NCBI GenBank assembly: GCA_900696575.1
Contig: CAADHD010000031.1
Coordinates: forward strand, 1 to 58,477
Direction: 5' to 3'
Length of the DNA stretch: 58,477 bases
Source: an uncultured Bacteroidota bacterium
GTDB taxonomy: Bacteria > Bacteroidota > Bacteroidia > AKYH767-A > OLB10
Under the pieces are notes generated by a model that worked only from the letters and a program-made list of their open reading frames with translations, was not told where the DNA came from and did not search any database. Position numbers and translations under genes: made by a program. The first letter of the stretch is position 1. Every line of letters starts with the position of its first letter. Below are positions 55,353 to 58,477 of this stretch, one piece after another.

Positions 55353-55424
55353 AAATTTGATTTTGTGTATAAAAATAATTTATAATGGAAGGATTAAAGG
55401 GAGGCTGAACGATGGCGTATGTAA

Positions 55425-56276
55425 TTACTGAATGATGTTCTTTCTTACTTCATCAAGCTTTGCTCCTAATTTATGGAGGAAGTCTTTGTTGATTTCAGTG
55501 GCTTCGGCAGGCTCCTTATAAATAGCAAGCAGGGCGGCAAAGTCGCTGTGAATTTTTTCTAATTCCTTATCGCCTTTAAATTGTTCTAAGAGCTGGGCAA
55601 TGTTGTCAAGATAGAAACGCTGTTCCCAGATACGCTGAAAAAGATTTTCGGTGTTTTCATTTCGTTCGGCATTCTTAAGAAGGCTAACGGTTATGTACTG
55701 GGCTTCGAGCCAACTTCCGGCCAAAGCCTGGCTGGCATTAAGCAGACGCTCGTTATTGCGCAGGTAAGCATCGGTAGCGGCATAGGCTTCGTCTATAATG
55801 CGCGAAAGAGAATCTTTGTTTTCGGCATTGCTTTCAAAGCGGTTTACAAAGCGGTTAAAAGTTTCGCTGAGGTTAAGCTGCTCGGCTAATTGTTTGCAGG
55901 TAGAGTAATACTTGATGGTTTCCAGAGTGCGGTTGTTGGTTACGCAGTAGCCAAGGTCAATACCGTAAATGCCGTAATTGAAAGCCAGCTTGAGCGAAGT
56001 CTGGTACTTGCGGGCATTCTCTGTAGAGTTTAACAGTGAAACATTGACAGGCAGGCCCGACTGTGCAAATTCATCAAGAATCAATAGGGGAGAAGGCAGG
56101 TTGGCAATGGTGTAGGTAAATTTGAATTCTGCTTCGGGGTTTACCGGTTCGGCAACAGCATCACCGGGAACAGAGTCGGTAAGCGCATCGGTTTTTGTTT
56201 CATTTCCGGTGTTGCAGGAGGTGAATGAAAAAACAGCAAGGGCAGTGCTCAGTGCTATCAGGTTTTTCAGGATCAT
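55425..56276 (-). CDS. Hypothetical lipoprotein
   Basis: 283 aa with a lipobox (FSFTSC, Cys21 then NTGNET), so it is a lipid-anchored periplasmic or surface protein. The mature part is helical (residues about 60-280), rich in Leu, Asn and Glu, with repeated amphipathic helices. I do not recognise the family. A linker rich in Asp, Ala and Pro follows the lipobox. It has a TAnnTTTG box upstream. The ABC transporter gene comes next on the same strand after about 150 nt. Confidence 0.75.
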   Translation of the reverse strand: MILKNLIALSTALAVFSFTSCNTGNETKTDALTDSVPGDAVAEPVNPEAEFKFTYTIANLPSPLLILDEFAQSGLPVNVSLLNSTENARKYQTSLKLAFNYGIYGIDLGYCVTNNRTLETIKYYSTCKQLAEQLNLSETFNRFVNRFESNAENKDSLSRIIDEAYAATDAYLRNNERLLNASQALAGSWLEAQYITVSLLKNAERNENTENLFQRIWEQRFYLDNIAQLLEQFKGDKELEKIHSDFAALLAIYKEPAEATEINKDFLHKLGAKLDEVRKNIIQ

Positions 56277-56292
56277 AAATTTAAGTTTGAGG

Positions 56293-56300
56293 CAAATGTA
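56293..56300 (-). promoter_or_regulatory. -7 box of the lipoprotein gene
   Basis: TACATTTG on the minus strand, a perfect match, ends 16 nt before the start codon; the nearest TTG is 26 nt upstream. Confidence 0.4.
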
Positions 56301-56443
56301 AAAACCGGACGGATAAAGCAGGTAAACAATGGAATTTTAAGTTAAGAGACGGCAGGGGAAGCATGGATTACAAACGAATGGTAAATGGAATTGAATCAGA
56401 TTGTTTACCCAACAGGCCCTTACCGGAAGAGTGCATACTCTGA

Positions 56444-56842
56444 CAAAACTCCTCCTCCCCACTTTGAACAACTTCTCTTAGTTGTACAAAAAAAGATAGC
56501 CTGATAAACTGTTTACTGCCCTAAAAATAAACCATGCAGCATATTACCGGTACCGGCAGTCAACAACACTGCTTTCAATGTCCGGAACAACGGGTTTGTC
56601 AGGATAACCCCGTAAGTGTGACGGATGCATTACAGAGAAATCTGATTTGAAACGACTCAGCTTTGTTGATTAGAAACGCAGCGGCCTGCAAAATGTAAAC
56701 GGTGAATTGTTAGCAAGAAATCAACTGCATTATTCTCTGTAATAAATCATCCATTGCCTGACTTCTGAATGCTTTCTTTAGCTTTATCAGCAATCAATTT
56801 TGCGTTTAGGAGGGTATTTTCACAATTTGTATCGGCTATGAC
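56444..56842 (+). mobile_element. Decayed IS1182-like element, left copy
   Basis: This segment matches the right copy at 57901 onward in order: a leader with GTTGTACAAA and TTTACTGCC, the start of a transposase, a short internal segment (LQNVNGEL), then AATAAATCATC and TTCTGAATGCTTTCTTTAGC. It lacks all of the transposase core and its C-terminus, so it cannot move itself. The 5' end is uncertain; the 3' end is taken at GGCTATGAC. Region 56277-56443 upstream holds only the lipoprotein promoter and nothing else recognisable. Confidence 0.65.
56534..56650 (+). pseudogene. IS1182-like transposase N-terminal fragment (left)
   Basis: 38 codons beginning MQHITGTGSQQ and containing QDNPVSVTDAL, then a stop. 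This is the conserved N-terminus of IS1182-family transposases (the family reads GTxRxQ...DNPVRxxDAFV). Compared with the right copy it has lost the R and F of the NPVRVxDAF motif, so it is more decayed. Confidence 0.7.
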
Positions 56843-56859
56843 AAGAATCTGGCGGTTAG
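56817..56859 (+). repeat. Imperfect inverted repeat, left arm
   Basis: 43 bp that read TTTTCACA, then GGCTATGAC, then TCTGGC and TTAG. It matches the right arm at 57886-57927 in inverted orientation at about 33 of 43 positions (counted by eye). It coincides with the 3' end of the left IS copy and faces inward to the methyltransferase gene. Confidence 0.65.
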
Positions 56860-56955
56860 TAGTTTGGCGTAGTGGCAGTTTGCGGGCTGCGTCTATATCT
56901 ACCGAGAAAAATATGATGCAGGGTAGAATGTTCTAAACTCGGCTTTCCCCCGCCA

Positions 56956-56979
56956 TTGGCTATACACGATGTTAGCAAT
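56956..56979 (+). repeat. Third related site between the arms
   Basis: TTGGCTATACACGA then TTAGCAAT. Its two halves match, with a shorter middle, the right flank of the gene read on the minus strand (TTGGCTATGACGA...TTAGCAAT). It lies 12 nt after the stop of the methyltransferase gene. It may mark the edge of an inserted gene cassette. Confidence 0.45.
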
Positions 56980-56991
56980 CGAAGTTCTTTG

Positions 56992-57840
56992 TCATTTGTT
57001 AATTCTTATCCAATATGAACCTCCATGTTTCTCAACTTCTTTTAAATTATCATGATTCCAAATTGGAGAAATCAGATCAGAAAGTTCTTTATCCTCGAAA
57101 ATGAAATAATTTGGTAAAATTGTATCATATTTTTCTGGATTTGCTAATAAATACATGGCTAATCCATACTGTTCCGAATAAAATCTATCACACATAAATT
57201 GAGGATAATCATAGGGTAAATAAATGTCATGAATATGTACAATCACACCTTTTTTCAGTTTTGGAAGTATTTCTAAAAAAAAGACCATGGAATCAGAATT
57301 CGGCAAGATCCTATGAGAATTATCTACAAAGAGAATATCATTTTCATTTAACTCGTCCAAAAAATTCAAGTCTATGTTCTCAAAAGGCTTTCGAATTACT
57401 TTATCTGCTAAATTATCAATCTCTGCACGAGGCATTGGGTCAATCGAAACAATTTCAGTATCTAAATGGTGCTCAGACTTTGCTTTAAAAGCAACTTTTG
57501 TCGAGTTACCAGAACCTATCTCAATATATTTTTTAGGTTTAAACTCCGAAATTAAAGTATAAATCCCTATAATATCAAGTCCAGGTAAAAATCCGTTATT
57601 CCATGAGGGTTTGGCTGAATCAGTCTCTTTGCTGGAATCTTTAATTGTCCAGATTTTGTCTTTGTGAGATAGCGCCTTTCCTATTAAATCACGGTACTTG
57701 GGACGATTTGCATCAATAATCTTGTATAAATCCTGATGAGCAGGTTTTCCATGTCCATATCTTGGTTTGAAATCCACTTTATACTCAAGGAATAAATTTT
57801 GAAATCTTGGGTTTAGAAATCTGTAAATCTGTTTAATCAT
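56992..57840 (-). CDS. Class I SAM-dependent methyltransferase-like protein
   Basis: 282 aa. The SAM-binding loop is KKYIEIGSGNSTKVAFKAK (motif I), followed by IVSIDPMPRAEI (motif II acidic residue) and DILFVDNSHRILPNSDS. This is the Methyltransf_24-like pattern found in glycan and small-molecule modifying enzymes. The C-terminal HIHDIYLPYDYPQFMCDRFY supplies the post-core. The target is unknown. The gene is visibly AT-richer than its neighbours and is bracketed by two IS relics and inverted repeats, so it is probably acquired. Confidence 0.75.
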   Translation of the reverse strand: MIKQIYRFLNPRFQNLFLEYKVDFKPRYGHGKPAHQDLYKIIDANRPKYRDLIGKALSHKDKIWTIKDSSKETDSAKPSWNNGFLPGLDIIGIYTLISEFKPKKYIEIGSGNSTKVAFKAKSEHHLDTEIVSIDPMPRAEIDNLADKVIRKPFENIDLNFLDELNENDILFVDNSHRILPNSDSMVFFLEILPKLKKGVIVHIHDIYLPYDYPQFMCDRFYSEQYGLAMYLLANPEKYDTILPNYFIFEDKELSDLISPIWNHDNLKEVEKHGGSYWIRINK

Positions 57841-57885
57841 ATTATTAGTTTAAATTTATGCAGTATCGTTTTTTTACTATAATTG

Positions 57886-57927
57886 CTAATGCCAGACCCT
57901 CGTCATAGCCAAGGCAAGCTGTGAAAA
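57886..57927 (-). repeat. Imperfect inverted repeat, right arm
   Basis: On the minus strand it reads TTTTCACA, GGCTATGACGAG, TCTGGC and TTAG, the counterpart of the left arm. It lies at the 5' side of the methyltransferase gene and overlaps the start of the right IS copy. Confidence 0.65.
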
Positions 57928-58016
57928 AACTCTTCTTTCAATTGTGAGTAACTTCTCATGGTTGTACAAAAATAATTGTTTGCCTGAAATGATATTTACT
58001 GCCGTAAAAATAAATC

Positions 58017-58154
58017 ATGCAGCATATTACCGGTACCGGCCGTCAGCAACTCAGTTTTCAAAGTCCGGAACAGCAGATCAGCCATGATAACCCCGTGCGG
58101 GTGATGGATGCCTTTGTGGAGAAACTTGATTTGAAAAAGCCGGGGTTTGGTTGA
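58017..58154 (+). pseudogene. IS1182-like transposase N-terminal fragment (right)
   Basis: 45 codons beginning MQHITGTGRQQLSFQ with SHDNPVRVMDAFVEKLDLKK and then GFG before a stop. This is the best preserved part and fits IS1182-family N-termini closely. The next family block, rich in Tyr, Leu and Arg, is deleted. Confidence 0.8.
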
Positions 58155-58253
58155 TGAGGAATGCAGCGACCTGCAAAAAGTTAACGGAGAATTGCCCAAA
58201 GGCAATCATGAACACCTTTGAAAATAAAATGTCGTGAATAAATCGCCTTAATC

Positions 58254-58427
58254 ATGACCGTTTACAACCTGAAACGCGTAATCAACATTCTCGGCATTGA
58301 ATCTTTATTGAAAAAACTCAAAACCTGGAAGCCGAAGTACCCCCGGCTTTTGTTTTTTGAAAAAAACAGCCTCTTTAAAGGCTTTTATAAGCACGATTAT
58401 TTTTCACTTCAGAAGTTAGCCGCATAA
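58254..58427 (+). pseudogene. IS1182-like transposase C-terminal fragment
   Basis: 57 codons reading MTVYNLKRVINILGIESL, a segment typical of the end of IS1182-type transposases (YNLKRxINILG), then a basic, aromatic-rich tail ending SLQKLAA. It follows the N-terminal fragment with the middle deleted. The left copy lacks this piece. Confidence 0.65.
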
Positions 58428-58477
58428 TTTTCTTTAATAAATCATCCCTTATATGGCTTCTGAATGCTTCCTTTAGC

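Larger units (their letters stand above)
57901..58477 (+). mobile_element. Decayed IS1182-like element, right copy (runs off the window)
   Basis: In order: an end matching the inverted repeat, a leader like the left copy (GTTGTACAAA, TTTACTGCC), a transposase N-terminus, an internal segment with LQKVNGEL in a shifted frame, the transposase C-terminus, and the 3' segment AATAAATCATCC...CTTCCTTTAGC that ends at the window edge. The catalytic DDE region is missing, so the copy is non-autonomous. Confidence 0.7.

Noticed and set aside
56834-56979. Classical integron attC site
   Set aside because: The ends do not read GTTRRRY, no integrase is present and the flanking copies are inverted rather than direct. 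Kept only as a cassette-like hypothesis.

Overview
The window is a piece of a Bacteroidota (Bacteroidetes) chromosome. The evidence is several large secreted proteins ending in type IX secretion (T9SS) type A sorting domains, a DUF4468 protein, a vitamin B12-riboswitch/BtuB/YncE-like lipoprotein unit, and promoters of the Bacteroidota form (TTG, 17-21 nt, TAnnTTTG) placed very close to start codons. Most of it is ordinary core genome at moderate GC. The lineage within Bacteroidota cannot be fixed by eye.

Layout. 1-8.5 kb: a run of T9SS cargo genes on the + strand. These are a giant chimera cut by the left window edge (beta-rich N-terminus, glycosidase-like barrel, beta-helix, sorting domain), a 504-aa beta-propeller-like protein, and a broken third member, joined by ATGA overlaps. 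8.7-13 kb: a DUF1905/YdeI-type protein, serS, a family 2 glycosyltransferase and purB. 13-16.4 kb: a cobalamin uptake unit on the - strand (promoter, riboswitch, BtuB-like TonB receptor, YncE-like lipoprotein). 16.4-24.4 kb: a MurG-like glycosyltransferase, trmB-tadA, an orphan response regulator, a small PAS-like protein, a bacilliredoxin, rpsU, fbp and a membrane patatin. 24.5-26.3 kb: aspS.

26.3-34.7 kb: a tandem duplication of a two-gene unit. Each unit has a roughly 118-aa exported protein with the pattern of a heavy-metal-associated (HMA) domain but without the CxxC metal site, followed by a giant T9SS surface protein (1159 and 1304 aa). A strong terminator and tRNA-Pro(CGG) follow. 35-44.1 kb: queA-ispD, a D,D-carboxypeptidase with two LysM domains, a DUF4468 protein, an amidohydrolase paired with a T9SS-exported M14 carboxypeptidase, hemW, and a small coiled-coil protein. 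44.2-49.7 kb: a complete suf operon, sufA-like-sufB-C-D-S-E. 49.7-56.3 kb: a Cas4-like Fe-S nuclease fragment next to a membrane-tethered receiver protein, DinB, beta-carbonic anhydrase, an ABCG-type transporter with a TerB-like N-terminus, and a lipoprotein.

56.4 kb to the end is the only clearly accessory stretch: two decayed, directly oriented copies of an IS1182-like element bracket an AT-rich SAM-methyltransferase-like gene. The facing ends form an imperfect inverted repeat of about 43 bp, and a third related site lies inside.

How the genes work together: the suf operon builds Fe-S clusters, which HemW and the Cas4-like protein probably need. TrmB, TadA, QueA and tRNA-Pro belong to translation and tRNA modification. 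The T9SS cargo genes, carboxypeptidase, BtuB and lipoproteins shape the cell surface. No T9SS machinery genes, CRISPR array, rRNA or intact transposase is present.
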